A DNA stretch of 64,000 nt from Otis tarda (lineage: Eukaryota > Chordata > Aves > Otidiformes > Otididae), in assembly GCA_026413225.1 (NCBI GenBank), contig CM048554.1:92421963-92485962 (forward strand), given 5' to 3'. Both the position numbers and the translations under genes were made by a program. Below, in pieces: positions 13,680-27,839 of the stretch; within the stretch, counting starts at the first letter, position 1, and every line of letters starts with the position of its first letter. Below the pieces are notes generated by a model. The model saw only the letters and a list, made by a program, of their open reading frames with translations. It made no database searches and had not been told where the DNA came from.

Positions 13680-15548
13680 GCTTAGGACTACTGTTAACAT
13701 ATCTAATACTTAGGGATGTGCAAACAACAAAACCACTGAACATAAAAGCACATGAATTTCACTATAGTTAATATGAGTGAGTCTTCAGTGCTGTCCTCTG
13801 TGTAAACTTCTCAGCACAGTCATAAGTTTTCTATATTCTCAATAACATATACTTCAGTGCTTCAGAAATAATATCCTGAAAAGTTAACAATCCTGCAGAA
13901 TAATCCTTATCAAAACAAAACTTTTCTAATGTTTCTAGATAAGTACTATTTTCAAACATCCTACAATTAATATTTACCTGGTTTGATTTTAATTTATCAC
14001 ATTTATTTATTACTAAAAATATTTTTCTTTTTAAAAGAATTAAATCTCTTTCAGACATTTTTTTTCTTGGTTGCTCATGTTTAGCCCACAAGGCTGAATC
14101 TGGGACATACCAATCATTCTGTGGCAAAAGACTAATGCCATCATAAAACTGAGTTTAGGACCTCATGACCGAAAGAAACAAAAGAAAAAATAGTGTTGTG
14201 AAAGCATTAGCAAGATCAAAGAAATGCAGTGGCGAAATAAACTCCCCTGTGACACTCTATATATTAGAGTATTCTTTCAAAAGAGTATATTTGGCTCCTG
14301 ACTTTTTAAAAGTCTGCATTTGCAGTGCTATAGATAAACTGCTGCTATTTTCTAACCAAAACAAGTCCTTACCATGTGTTTTATCAGAGTGCAATGAAAG
14401 AGATTGTCTTTATTATTCTGATCACTGTTATCACAGATAGATTTTTTGATCCAAGTTTTGCTTTGGCTTTCATGCTTGAAACAATTCCACTGAAGCCTTT
14501 GGAATTTATCTGTATTTACATTCTTCATTGCTAAATATAACACATATTTGGAGACCTTGTCTAACTTGCAATAAAATAAAGCAAAGCCCTGTCTTGCCTG
14601 CATGGGTCACTTTCATTCACCTTGAGTGTTGTTCATGGATGATGGAATTTGCAGTGGGAGTTAAAATTGAAATTGCTGACAGACTTACCACTTACTTCAT
14701 TGTTTTTATCCACATTTGTTGAGGCTTTTTTTTTCTTCTGAATTTCATTTTCAAATTTTTGTTTTTATTGTAACTGTTTCTTAAAGCAATTATAATGACT
14801 TTGTATGTAGTATCTGCTTCCACTGACAGATTTCCACTGAAAAATGGGAAGAGGAAAGCAGATTTTTCTTGTAGAAGAAGTACACCTGTGTCAATATTAA
14901 TAAGCTAATCAAGGACAAGGTATGGGTTGAACACTAGTATGAAATTGTCCACATTATGTAATTCTTAGCATATATGAGGTTTGCCTGTACCATCCACTGT
15001 TATTGCAAATAATGTGTGAGTACAGCTCAGAGGTTATTGTAGAGCAGAGACTGTTCCCAAAAAGAGTATGAGGCTGCCTTACACTGTAGGGCAACACAAA
15101 ATGACTGGTGTTATGCCACTTGAAGTGGGATACAGAAAGCAAGAATTTACTCATAAACATATCCCTGGATGCTGAGGCATTGCCTAGGAGACCAAGGAAA
15201 ACTCCATAGAGTTGATAAGGATAGTACAGAATAGGAAGACATGTAACAGACGTATTTCTTGGAAGGAATTTTTAAATGAACTCTCCAGTGCTAGACGTGT
15301 CTCTGGCTATCTATCCCTGTGTACACAGGCACAAGGGAGATCAAAAACTGCACAGAAAGGAAAGAAGGAAATAATGTGAGCCTCATAGTGCTGATGAGGA
15401 GAGTACTGTTTTTTCTAGAACAACGAGAATTCATGTTTCAAGAACTGAAGCCTTTATGGGGAAATCTGAGGAGTGTGTAGAAGGGGAGACAAATCTGTCA
15501 CAAACTTATCAGTGTGGTCTCTAAAAAATAGTACAGATATATTGTACA

Positions 15549-15966
15549 GACAGGCTGAGAGAGTTGGGGCTGTTCAGCCTGGAGAAGAGAAGGCTCCAGG
15601 GAGACCTTATAGCGGCCTTCCAGTGCGTAAGGGGGCTTATAAGAAAGATGCAGAGAAACTCTTTAGCAAGGCCTTCTGTGATAGGATGAGGGGTAATGGT
15701 TTTAAAATAGAAGGAGGTAGATTCAGACTAGACATCAGGAAAAAAATTTTTACAATGAGGGTGGTGGAACACTGGAACAGGTTGCCCAGAATGGTGGTAG
15801 ATGCCCCATCCCTGGAAACATTCAAGGCCAGGTTGGACAGGGCTCTGAGCAACCTGATCTAGTTGGAGATGTTCCTGCTTCTTGCAGGGGGGCTAGACTA
15901 GATGACCTTCAAAGGTCCCTTCCAACCCAAACTATTCTATGATTCTATTCTATGATTCTATTCTAT
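15549..15966 (+). mobile_element. CR1 LINE 3' fragment (ORF2 C-terminus, 3' UTR, tail)
   Basis: The homology to the full copy at 8354 begins at its codon for Asp811 (GACAGGCTGAGAGAG) and runs through the stop codon at about 15860, the 3' UTR and a degenerate tail of ATTCTATG-like units. A one-base deletion near 15629, in the codons equivalent to QYLKGAY, shifts the frame. After it the frame reads cleanly to the normal C-terminal Ser-Asn-Leu-Ile. It shares diagnostic differences with the inverted copy at 17622-18328 (Arg-Met-Val-Val in place of Arg-Glu-Val-Val, and an AATTTTTACAATG block), so both belong to one subfamily. Confidence 0.93.
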
Positions 15967-17621
15967 ACCAAATTATAAAGATACATATCCCTTGAGCTGA
16001 ACTCTGTTCAGAGAGATGTGGTTAACTGACCTCTCAAAAGATTCTCACAGAAGTGAATTAATGTAAGTGCAGGGCGCAATGGAAACTGATTGTTTGACAA
16101 AACACATATTTATTTACATTTTATAAACATAAATGAACTAGTACCAAACAAATAACAACTACCTTTTAATAACTTAGGGAACTAATCTCTGTGTGTGAGA
16201 GAAGAAATAACACATTGATTTCCATTATATCAGTCTTCTCCTTAACTCTGTGTGTCCTGAGACAGGGAATTCAAGTGGGCTATGTCCTGCTTTCATGCCT
16301 AACTCTAAAGTAAAGATATGTAACTACAGCAAAGGAAATTATGTTTTGGTAATGATAGACACTGACCTCTGAAGGTCCTACGTTATAAGCAAGACGGCTC
16401 TTCGTACTTTGCACTGTCTACTCCAACCATAATTCAGCTGTAGCCCATCACTAGGACTTCCTGCTATTAGTAAACAGAGTCTGAGTAGTATCTTCAGTCT
16501 TCAGGTTATTCAGTCTAAACCTAGTCTTACTTTGGCTGTCAGCATTCACTGTAGACCAAAACATAGAGACCCCAATCAAACAAGCCACTTTCTGAATGCT
16601 AAGTTCCCAAATCCTGCAGAAACAAAATGAGATATGCAACATTTAATTTCTTGAACCATCTCAAACCTCAACCTGAGCCCAATCCAAGCCATAAAATGAA
16701 TATTCACCTCAAGCTACCCTGTCCTGAACCTAGCTTACAATTGTTGCCCAGGAAGCAAACGCAACAAAAAAAAAAGATAGAAACAACACTGAAAAAAAAA
16801 AAAGAAAAAAGACACAATGCACAGGTCATACAATTTGTTTTCACAATACTAAAGAGCATACGGCTTCAAGTATTAAAAGGAGCTCTTCACTTTCCAACTC
16901 TCAAACCCCCGACTCCAGCCCTAAGTAATGGTCAGAGATTGCAACTCTCCAACAAACAGGACAGAAAGCATCAACTGTCCTTAACATCTTTCTTCTTAAT
17001 CTTGAGACATGTAGCATCCAGCATTTAACTGCCTTCTTCAGCCTGTAGATTCCCAAACACTAGCTCAAACATAAGAACTGAACTTAACCAAGGTCATGGA
17101 AAAAAATTATAAGAAAGAAGGAGCACAAAATATTGGCCTAAAGCAACTCCTTGTCCTTATTCTGAGGGCAAGGCGTCAGATGTTGAAATGGGTTCTCCAG
17201 TCATTACATTCCCCCAAATGACCTTACCCTTAAAAATAATTCTAGCCAAGGGAACCACCCATCCAGTGAAGGGAACATAAGCTGTTGACCACAATTGACT
17301 CCAGACTTCTATTCAGTCTTCTCTCTGAAGGCTTCTCAGTCACAAGGACAAAACTATACTCCAGATTTAGATTTACAAGGCCCCGAATAAGAGTAGTTAT
17401 CACTAGAAGAAACAAGAACTATACACAAAGTAAAAAAAAAAAAAAGGGGGGGGAGAAAAAAAAAGTTGACAACAGACTCCAGCTCTATTCCAAACTCCTG
17501 TGGGCAGAAAAGAACTAACTGGCTAACAAGTTTTTATATTACCAAAATGTTTTCCAAATCTAATCCTAACTCTAATGATTGCCACAGGATCCATCCTTCC
17601 AGTAAAAAAACATAAATGTTT
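15967..17621. other. AC-rich strand-skewed DNA between inverted CR1 copies
   Basis: No gene is recognised. From about 16440 to 17610 the plus strand has many more C than G (in the lines around 16621-16920 roughly two to three times as many). A-rich homopolymers occur at about 16766-16810, and a mixed A14-G8-A9 block lies at 17432-17464. The open frame at 16627-17028 (133 codons, rich in Lys, Pro, Leu and Gln) is best explained by the low-complexity A/C composition. Confidence 0.5.
17432..17464. repeat. poly-A / poly-G low-complexity tract
   Basis: A run of 14 A is followed directly by 8 G and then an A-rich run. It is pure-purine on the plus strand and a likely length-variable site. Confidence 0.85.
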
Positions 17622-18328
17622 AGAATTGTAGAATAGTTTGGGTTGGAGGGGACATTCAAAGGTCACCTAGTACAGCCCCCCTGCAAGGAGCAGGAACATC
17701 TTCAACCAGATCAGGTTGCTCAGAGCCCCGTCCAACCTGGCCTTGAATGTTTCCAGGGATGGGGCATCTACCACCATTCTGGGCAACCTGTTCCAGTGTT
17801 CTACCACCCACATTGTAAAAATTTTTTTCCTGATGTCTAGTCTGAATCTACCTCCTTCTATTTTAAAACCATTACCCCTCGTCCTATCACAACAGGGTCT
17901 GCTGAAGAGTTTCTCCCCATCTTTCCCGTAGGCCCTCTTTAGGTACTGGAAGGCTGCTATAAAGTCTCCCCAGAGCCTTCTCTTCTCCAGGCTGAACAGC
18001 TGCTATTCTCTCAGCCTGTCCTCATAAGAGAGGTGCTCCAGCCCTCTGATCATCTTTGTGGCCCTTGTCTGGACTCTCTCCAACAGGTCCATGTCCTTCT
18101 TATGTTGGGGGCTCCAGAGCTGGTCACAGTACTCCAGGTGGGGTCTCATGAAGGCAGAGTAGAGGGGAAGAATCACCTCTTGACCTGCTGGCCATGCTTT
18201 TTTTGATGCAGCCCAGGATGCGGTTGGCTTTCTGGGCTGCAGGCACCTATTGTCAGCTCATGTTGAGCTTCTCATCCACTAGCACTCCCAAGTCCTTCTT
18301 CTCAGGGCTGCTGTCAATCCATTCTCTG
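17622..18328 (-). mobile_element. CR1 LINE 3' fragment, minus strand
   Basis: Read on the minus strand, this matches the full copy from about residue 709 of ORF2 (near [12 protein letters not shown]) to the C-terminus and 3' UTR, and ends in a decayed ATTCTAT tail near 17622. The reading frame is broken by stops (for example in the segments equivalent to [10 protein letters not shown] and RELGLFS) and small indels. It is closely related to the copy at 15549-15966 but opposite in orientation. Confidence 0.93.
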
Positions 18329-21300
18329 TTTGATCACAGTCAACACCAGCCCAAGTTTAGGACAAGGATTATTTTTTTTTAAATAACTTACGTTGTCTTA
18401 CATTGGAGAGAGAAGTCAACTGAGCATATTTGAGTTAAGCTTCTGAATTAGATTAGGACTTGAAACAGTTTTGTATGAAGGTACTGTAGGCAGAGATTCC
18501 TGCAAATATTTTGAAACACACCTTAAACTACAAATGCATTTTACAGAACCAGTGGGAGGCACTGTTACTCATATAGTAAGAAAGCCCTGAAGACCACTTG
18601 GAGCACTAAGTTTATAAGTATGGAGCTGCGCAAAAGTTGATGTGACCTTGCAATAAACAATCCAACAGCAGAGGAACCTGGACTCTACTGCAGTGACAAG
18701 TAAGATCTACTCAAATCTCACTTAACTGCAGCTTTGTTTATCTGCAGGAGATGAAGCATTCCTTCAATGTATTCTATAGATGTTGACCTATATGGCACAC
18801 TGTGCCATTATGTGTTCTGAAGTGTCATGATAAATTTGAATAGTTATTCATTCTCACTGTAGGGAGTTTATTTCCACCTTCTCTAGGAATCAAATAATAA
18901 GTTGATTGAAAATATTTATTCGATTCACTGACATGCAAAGCAACTGGCAATGGTCCTTAACTGCTGTGCAACTGCACCAGCTTCATGCTGTATCAGTGTT
19001 GTTAGGGAGACAGCTGGTGTCAGTGGTGGTCATTCCTTGTTGAGGTGAGAGTAGGGTTAGGATTAGTGCTAGGATGATTTCTTGAAAAGCGGATACAGCA
19101 GTGTCACCCATATGCAATGTGTTCCAACCCTTCTGCCAAGTCCAGAGGAAGGGCGTGAAGGATAAAGATCAGTGAGTGGTACAGGAATCTGTGTCCACAG
19201 CTAAGGACAACAGCAGTCCACCCTTGAGTAATAATTCTCACTGACTGGACACTCGTGCAGTCTTACAGTTTCTGGTGATTGAGGACCTATCACAGACACT
19301 GCAAATGCACCTATGACTTCTGTTCGTGGTTGTGTTTCTTATTTTCTTTTCCAGCAAAAAGCATGCTTTTGCAGCAAATTCAGCATGGATGTTGGAAGGT
19401 GGGTTTGGGTAGGGGTCCTTATGGAGAACACAGTGGAAAATTACAGATGGATGTGGTGCATATGAGTAAAGTGAGATAATGCTCTTAGGGGAATGGTGTG
19501 AAAGAATGAGAGTGGATGTGTCACAGGCAAACTAAGATCTTATATAGGGAGCCACATATGGTGACCTCAGATGAGAACTCAGACACTGTTAATTGTAGGT
19601 GTCGCCTGTGATTATGAAGAGCTCTGATTCTCCACTAAATTTTTTCCCAAGGAAGCTTAAAAAGTAGTCTTTAGCCTAACCCGCCTTTATATAAATATAT
19701 CAGTGAGGTTTCATATTACTAACAAAAATGCTTGAATGAAAGAATTAATAAACCCCTTCAATGAACTCTTAATAACTAGAGTTATCTGTTAATTGGTGAG
19801 TTATGTACAAAGGGATAATTTAAAAATACCACTTAAGAGAATGGACATGGTAACATCTCACTAGTGGAAATTACTGTTAATTTGGGGGGAAATCTGATGG
19901 AGTGTGGCTGGAAATTAAGGTGTGATTTGTTCTCAGTGGGAAATAATGTAATGAAAAAGAGAAGACTCTATATTTCTAGGGAGTTGTTGTTTTGTTTAAA
20001 AATATCATCATTAAAAGTTCATCATTCCTTTTTCTTCTTTAGGCAGCCATATAGGAGTCAGTAATCACTATTTCCAAAACCAAGTTGTTGTCCCATATAA
20101 ATAAGTTAAATAAAAGGAAAATGTGTTGAACAGCAAAAGTATAAGCAGTGGGCGGAAGAAACATCAGAAGATAAATATGTATTAAGCACTGTTTCTGTGA
20201 CATCTGTGCTTCTTTGGACTAACAGAAAGGAAGATCTACTCAAGACTTTTTAAAGAAACCTGTTAATACAATAAAATAAATGTGAAACAAGGGACTCATA
20301 CTGAGCTGGGACCCCTAAGATTTGCTGTCCGCTTTCTGTCCTCTGAGCACAGATGCCAGGAGCTGAAGACAACACTGACTCACTCTGACATACGCGTCAG
20401 GTTGTGAATTGACTAGCTGACCTTTAAGGAGGGCAAGAAGAGAGAACTCATTAAGAGAAAGTGGAGAATGGGGCTTTCCAAAGGACCAGGCTTAGCACAC
20501 ATGCAATCCGTAGAAAGTTTTATGACAAGAAAAACATTCCTCTTACACGTTTAAAAATGGCAGTACTGGAGACTGACCTTTTTGAGAGAAATGACAAATT
20601 AGCAATAACAAAAAAAAATCTGAAAGATAATTTCCTTTATGATAAATAATGAAACATGTAAATACATCATTCTTTCCTCCTTAGTGATTCTAAGAAAAGT
20701 GATATATGTGAGAGGTCAGGGCACAGAGTCTATGCCTTTATTAGTAAATTAGAAAAAGCTACAGTGTAGGTTCAAGCACTGACATAGAAATATCCCTACT
20801 GTTTCATTTCTAATAATTTCTCTGGCATAATTTTAATGTGTGTTGTGTCAGATGATACCTGAGCACAGTTTGGAGGACAGGATGAGCCAGCGGTTTCTCT
20901 AAATGGGCAATATGGTAGGTGGGCCATTTGGTATTGGGAAAGGAGAGCATTCATATAGGTACAAGCTGTACTGTGCTCCTGAGTGAAAAAAAAACAGGTG
21001 GTACTTTCTAGTATAAAAACAGCCAGAAGAGTTTTCAAGTACTGTGTGGAGAGCATTTCTTGAAAGACAATGTGAGGACAAGACTATGTGTTGAGTTTTA
21101 TGGAAATGTTTCTTTCCAGTAAACAGTTTGCACTATGTCTTTTACAAGGAGGCAGTTGACTTCAAAACTTCCCAGGTTTGTGGGCAGGTCCCAAAGCATC
21201 AGTTCTTTTGATGCTAAACAGTAACACTTTCATACTCACTTTGCAGCTTGTACAGTGTTAGACCTGTGTTAGTAAGGGAGAAAGAACACATCACTTGAGC

Positions 21301-24084
21301 ATTTATTTAATAACTCCTCTATGGACAAATATACAGTATTCTACTGTATGTATTTCAATCTCTCAGAGCATGTTAGAATAAATTATAGTATATTATATTA
21401 ACATATTAAGCCACAAAATGCTAGCCATCTAGCTCACTTTTAGAAATAAACCCATCATGGAGCTATTTACTAATAATCCAAAGAGTAAAATTGATGAAGT
21501 TTATAAATTAAGAAATTACCTTACAAATTATGCTAGAATTATATTTACTGCTATATGCACACCAATAACTCAAGAATTGCCCAAGTGATGTCAAATATTA
21601 TGCAGGAAATACCAATGGTCTAACAGTTTCACAAGTGTGATAGAAATACAGTCCTGTTCTGCATAAAATATCTCATCTAATTGTTATTTTGTGTGTGTAT
21701 ATCAGAGGACAGACCGTGTTATTAGCTTGCAGAGACAAAAAAATCAACTGTAAGCATTGATTCACACAATCCACGAACAAACATACAGAAATATTCTACA
21801 ACTTTTTTCCCCCAAATCCAGTTGGACAAACTCAAATCCTTGTTAAGCTAGGAATGATATTCACTTGCATGAATACTCACAAGATATGTTGGGATTTGGC
21901 TTTATTACATAAATAGGTAACATCAGTGATTCATTCTACCTCATTTGCTTCACAACTGTATTCCAGTAGATGAACTAGCTATGTTGTTCTCACTGTGATA
22001 AATACACTTTGCCTCTATACTGAAGCATCACCTACCAAGGCCTAAAACTGGATTGGTAAAAATGCATTAATTAGATATATTTCTTTGCAAAAAGTAGCCA
22101 AATTCACTAAGCCTTATCTGTGAAAATTTATCTATACAGGATATTAGTGTGAATTATAGATAAACCATTAAACGAATTTTCTTTCTGCCCTTATTACGGA
22201 TTTTTTCAGGCTCATCAACTTTTTACAGTCTGTTTTGGTTATCTTTTAAATTTTTACAACAAAAAGAAGACTTCAAAGACTCATCTTTACTTACACTGCA
22301 TAAATTAATAAATCATAGACATAAATTCCCCCAGGGGAAAAGGTTCATTTTAATCACAAAGGAATCCTATTTTTGTAATAGTAATCATAGTTCATGAACT
22401 TCATCTTTCAGATGAAACTTCAGACTTCTGTAACTTCAAAAATTATTTTTCATTTTTAGTCAAAATAACTGGGGAAAAAAATAAGTTCATTTAAAAAAAA
22501 AAGACATTTTAACATTGATTGTGTAATTCTAACTTGAATTTTAACAATTCTTTTCCATAATATAACACTTTACTGTGAACTCATCAAGTTAACTAGGGCT
22601 GGAGTGGCAACCTTGACCTCTTTGTGCTCAGTAACACATCCCCTTTAAGAATTACTCAACAGCTGTACCATGAAATCTTACCATGCAATCATTTTTTACA
22701 TTTTATATATGTGTGGAATATATAGTGTCTAGTAATATGTTTTTGCTTCAGTTTATAATGTTATAAAATTACTTTTTTAATCTTATCCTATTTCTACGTG
22801 GGATTTTCAATATACAAAGTGCAAGAAAAACACCAACTCAGACACTCAGACATGCTGGTAAAATCATGTTTCTGAGATGTTTCCTTTGAACTTTTAGACA
22901 AAATTAATTACTCTGTAACTAGTTAATAAAGTATATCTACACTCATCTCAGTAATACAGAAGGATACACATTCTATATAAAAACATTTCTGTGTAGCTTC
23001 TGTAGCTTGAAGCATATTAATGTTTTGCACTCTTAATTCATCATTTGGTTTACTATGCTATGTCTACATTAGCATTTCCATTAACCAAACTACAATTAAT
23101 GATCAGGGCTACACCTTTGAAAGAAATCTCCCAAAGACCATCACTTAATGCACTGAGTGATCTCAGAATATGCAAACTGGATTCCTTTTGCCTGAAACTA
23201 AAGTGAGAAATGGGCTCCAAGAGACCATTAAATGAGCTTCCACCACTGATTAACATGTTATCCACTAGACTGAATTGTACTAGTCTGAAATAAAACCCTC
23301 CTGAAACATATATAGTCTGAATATTGGTCCTGGGCACCAGCTATTTCCGTCCACACTTAATGTCTATACTAATGGGTAATGCAAACTTTGTCAGTAAATG
23401 CTATGTATCTCCAGAAGGATGAGGAGATCCAGATCTCCTGAAGGATCTCCAGGTACTTAAATAATAAGCTACCTGTGCAAACTCTAACAGGAAGTAGCTA
23501 CAGTAGTCAAAGATTATGTTCATGTAAGACAGAACAAACATAATAAAAGATTGTTTGTAATGGTCCACTTTTGCAATACTGAAAATCTACATATAAAATT
23601 CTTGAAGACTATAAATTATTCTCATTCTTATTTCCTGAAAACTAAGAACATTATTTATCTCAATACAGAGTATGAACTATATTCAATATTTTTGGTAAAG
23701 TTTACTACCACTTCACATTAAAAGTTCCACTTCTAGAAAAGAAATATTATATTAAACCCATCAGAAACCTGCCTGCAAATTTGTTTAAATGAGCTAGAAT
23801 TATTTACTTTTCCTTTAAAATTTATGTGTTAAAAATAATCTTCTTTTTGTACTTGCATGGATTTTGCATTCCTGAGGGAATAAGAAACTAGTCTGGAACT
23901 GCTGTGCGTTAGGTTTTCTTTAATACCCACTCACATCAGTTTTACAACTCTTTTCAATGTTACAGGATATATTTTTGTTAATTTGTGGTTTGGGTTTATT
24001 TATAAATGTGGAATCCCATATATTATTCTTTTCTCATGTAATGTAGAAGTTAACTTTCTTCTATGGTCAAAAAACTTCTCAAAA

Positions 24085-24125
24085 TTTATATATAATGTAT
24101 TATATATAATATTTATATATAATGT
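24085..24125. repeat. AT-rich short repeat
   Basis: The 15-mer TTTATATATAATGTA occurs at 24085 and again at 24111, with a related TATATAATA unit between. This is low-complexity and may have arisen by slippage. Confidence 0.7.
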
Positions 24126-25993
24126 AATGATAAAAATATGCAATCTAAAAAAAATCAAGTTTAAAAACCTAGCTTAATACAATATATTTTTTATAGTTTA
24201 GTTATGCACTTTATTCTAAAGGTTAACTTTGTATTCTTCAGAAAGTTCTCATACTTTGCATGCAGACATACAACACATTCTTCTTTCTCTTTATAAACTC
24301 AGCTTTATTGAAAATACCAAACCAAAATACACACTTGACCAAGGACTAGTCCTCATGCAAGTTTTTTTTTAATATTATACATAAGGCAACAACTGATATG
24401 TTTTACATAGTACTTACTAATTATTTAGATGGTGCAAATTATGTAAGTTTATTCTTATATATATATGGTTCATATATTTAGCTTCTTCAGTGTGCTAACC
24501 CAAAGGAAGTAGACAGCTTTTTGTTCCGCTTTACAAATAAATATAATTGCATGGGAGAATGGGGTGAAATTCAACCATATAACAGAGAATTCGGGGCATT
24601 TTTACACTGTTCTACTGCTGAGAATAAAAAATACATAAAACTATGTATAGAATTAAAGTTATTCTAAGACATATATTTATATATTGCTATGAAAAGACTC
24701 TTGGATTTTTTTACCCAATAAAACTCATCTTCCTTTTGGTATGGGTTTTGGAAAGCTGACAATGACAAGATTAGTCTTATCTCTGAATCTGGTCCTTGAT
24801 GTATATTAATACATTTGAAGAATTTTGTTCTGAATTTTTCAAAATTAAAATTAATAATAATATTTATATCTTATCACTTAATCACCTACTTTTTAAAATA
24901 AGTAAATCTTAATATAGTAATATTATCAAAATACTATTAAAATATATTTTGACTGGATCCTCAGCTAGTGTGAGTGCGACTTCATGAGGTTAAATATACC
25001 CATCTACATGGAATTATCACAACTGAGGATCTGAACAAGAATTTTTATTAACTTTTTCCACTGTTTATTAGGGTTCTAATTGTCATATAAGTTAGAACCC
25101 CTTGACAGCACTTTAGCCATGTGCTAACATCTCAATCTTCACCTTTTGGCTCATTTACAATACCAGGGGCCTTTCTCAGAGGCAAAAATCCTATGCAGGA
25201 AGTGAAACCTTGGCTCCGTAAAACTCAGTGGCAACATCCTATTGAGTTTACTGGACCTAAAATTTTCCCCAGAGTAATAGAATAATACTCTATGAACAAA
25301 ATATGTTTTCCTAAGTATAATTCATGAACAATGACAGTGCAGTTAGGCACCTTTCTCTGGTTAGCTCTTGAGCAAAGCAAAGAATATTATCTCCTAAAAA
25401 GTCTAGGAAAATCTCCCGAATATGTCTGTTTCCTGACACAAACACATCCTGAAACAAAGCCTTCAGTGGTAGCTATAGGACTTAATAGAGAACTTCCACG
25501 TGAATTGTGCTTTCCAGCAATGTTTTTTACATTAGTGTTCCTAGTGTGAGTATAAAAGCAAGTTGGGTTGATAGAGTACATGTATTTACCTTGGATTACT
25601 TTTTTGGCTACGTGATCTCCCAGCATTCATTATGATCTGCAGGTTTATAAGGAAAAAACACATCTTACAACAATTATGAGAGTTACTACAACACAGTTGA
25701 GACCAAGAAATTATTTCTTCTCATTTTTGACTTTTCCTTGCTGATGTCAATGGCAATGGCTGAAGTTCTTTCTGGGTAGAAACTGTTTCGAAGGAAATGG
25801 ACAGCACAGCTGAGCAAAGAAAGGGAAAAAAAAAGAAAAGAAGTAGCTTTGCCACGTGCCACAGCCGTGTAACACGCAGTCAGGTCATAAACTTTGGGAA
25901 AAACTAGATGCAGAAGCAGCAGCTTCAAGGGCTGGGGCTGCTTCTTCAAACTTGAAGTCCACTTTCTTATTAATTCATTTGCACAATATTTTC

Positions 25994-26016
25994 TTGTTTG
26001 TTTGTTTGTTTGTTTT
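25994..26016. repeat. (TTTG)n microsatellite
   Basis: About five consecutive TTTG units followed by TTTT. A simple tandem repeat. Confidence 0.9.
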
Positions 26017-27839
26017 AAAGACCACAACAAAATGAGTTACTAGCAAAACCACGTGGCTCTTCCATTAGTTTTCTCTGCCTTTCCCAGTCATTTGGGGATT
26101 TATGTGCTATAGGTTGGTAAGCTTTGTGAAATGCTGAAAAAAAATGGTGAACAAATTACAGACAATGTAATTCTGATACTCCTAGAAAATCACTGAAGAT
26201 CTGGTCTAAACCCCCCCAAAGGCAATCAAAATACTGGTCTACATTAAGGATGTGGTGGAGGATAATGTTAAAAATACATATTACCTGCAGTGTGACTCAA
26301 CTTTGATTCCTAATCTCAGCAAGATGTAAAAAAAAAAAATTAGATTAAGTTCACTGGTCTATATTAAAGAGAATACATGAAGTTGAATATTGACAATAGT
26401 AAATTAATATTTTAGATCTACAGGCAAATATAAGAGGACAGAACCATAAAAACATAAATCAAATATTCATTTTCAAAAACAAGGAAGCAATCGCCAGTAT
26501 ACAAAGAAACTACATTTGCAAATCATTAAGAGAAATACTTTAAGAGCTATAGCTGATTACAGAATTCATTAGTAAGTCACCTTCAAAGTAAAGGATTTAA
26601 TGAGATCAAAAAAACACGTATGTACCATACATATGTGTAACACTGTCCCTTTTCAGGCCATAGAGGATTTTATTTAACCAAGGACTTCTTTAGAGCATCT
26701 ACAGCTGGAACAAGGGAATTCCCTCACAGGCACTGGTAGCCTCAGGCTTTTCATCTAGTTTTGCCACTAGAAAATGGTAGAAAGCTGCACATAAACTCTG
26801 AATGTTACCTGGGGGAATAAGTTTGTTTTGAGTCCTGGGGTATCACAGAAAAGTTCAAACGGCACCACACACCACCGTTTAATCCTTTCCAGAGGCTGAA
26901 CGAAGGCTTTTTAATCTAAATTTTAACTTCCAATAAAGTGGAAGACCCTGAGTGAGACAAAGTCACTCTTGAGAGAATATTCATGGAAACATCATTCTGT
27001 TTGTGAATACCCTCTCAATATTTTGTCAAAGTGGGTATTTTGAATATACTCCAGCAAAATAAAACCACAAATCAAGGTGAAATTGAGATTCAACATCCTA
27101 TTTATTGAAAAAACTTATGGCATTACTGAATTCTGATGTGAGGCAAGTAAATATACTGCTCTTGGCAGTTAAGAGAATCTTCTCTCCAAAATATTTACTT
27201 AGCCCTCAAGACCAAAAACACTCTGCAAGGACTGAGAAAAGCACTGCAACTTTATCCAGTATTTAGTATGTTTAAGTCAATGTCAATCCAGAGCAATAGC
27301 ATACACTTTATTGCAGCTGGTTTAAATGCTTATTGCACTGTTGAGGATGAAGTTAACTCCTAGCAGGTGGCACAGAAATTACTTCATATTCAAGGAAACT
27401 GAGAGCTGGTTGAATGGGAACACTGACTTCCAGAGAGACTGTCAGTGCTGTCCTGGAGAAACAGAGAAGGGAAATCTGGCAAAATTCGCTATTAATACTA
27501 GCCAGCAGAAGGCCAGATGCTTAAATGTGAAATTTCCTATGTTCATATTTTTAAAATAGTCTTAAAATCACAATGAAAACATATTTCTTATTTCCTAGGA
27601 GTATCAAGATTGGAGCCCTGGACAATCTAAGAGTTATTACAGATTGATCTACAGCTTCAGTAAATGGCAGCTCAGGGATTTTCTTGATAGCATGTCTTCA
27701 AGCATATGAAATGGGAAACGGGAAAAGACTCAGGAGATATATCTGAGTTCTGGAAAAGCTGTTCAGTGAGTTTATTTCAGTTTCAAAAAAAAAGTTAAGA
27801 AATTATATGATTAGTAATCAACATCATCTGAATGATGAA

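Larger units (their letters stand above)
11197..15548. other. AT-rich DNA between CR1 copies, no gene recognised
   Basis: Nothing gene-like could be supported. Contents worth noting are a T16 run at 13664-13679, a small imperfect hairpin at 12165-12200, and a 98-codon minus-strand open frame at 13831-14127 with no recognisable motif. Confidence 0.55.
18329..27839. other. AT-rich DNA, no gene recognised
   Basis: A long stretch without supportable genes. All open frames are short (114 codons or fewer) and lack motifs. It contains an AT-rich tandem-like patch at 24085-24125, a TTTG microsatellite at 25994-26016 and a short inverted repeat (AAACGG at 26857-26862, CCGTTT at 26875-26880). It is probably intergenic or intronic. 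Confidence 0.6.

Noticed and set aside
19051-19066. Telomere-like TAGGGTTAGG
   Set aside because: Only about one and a half units; not an interstitial telomeric array.
26857-26880. Inverted repeat AAACGG / CCGTTT
   Set aside because: Six-base arms with a 12-nt loop are too short to be meaningful.
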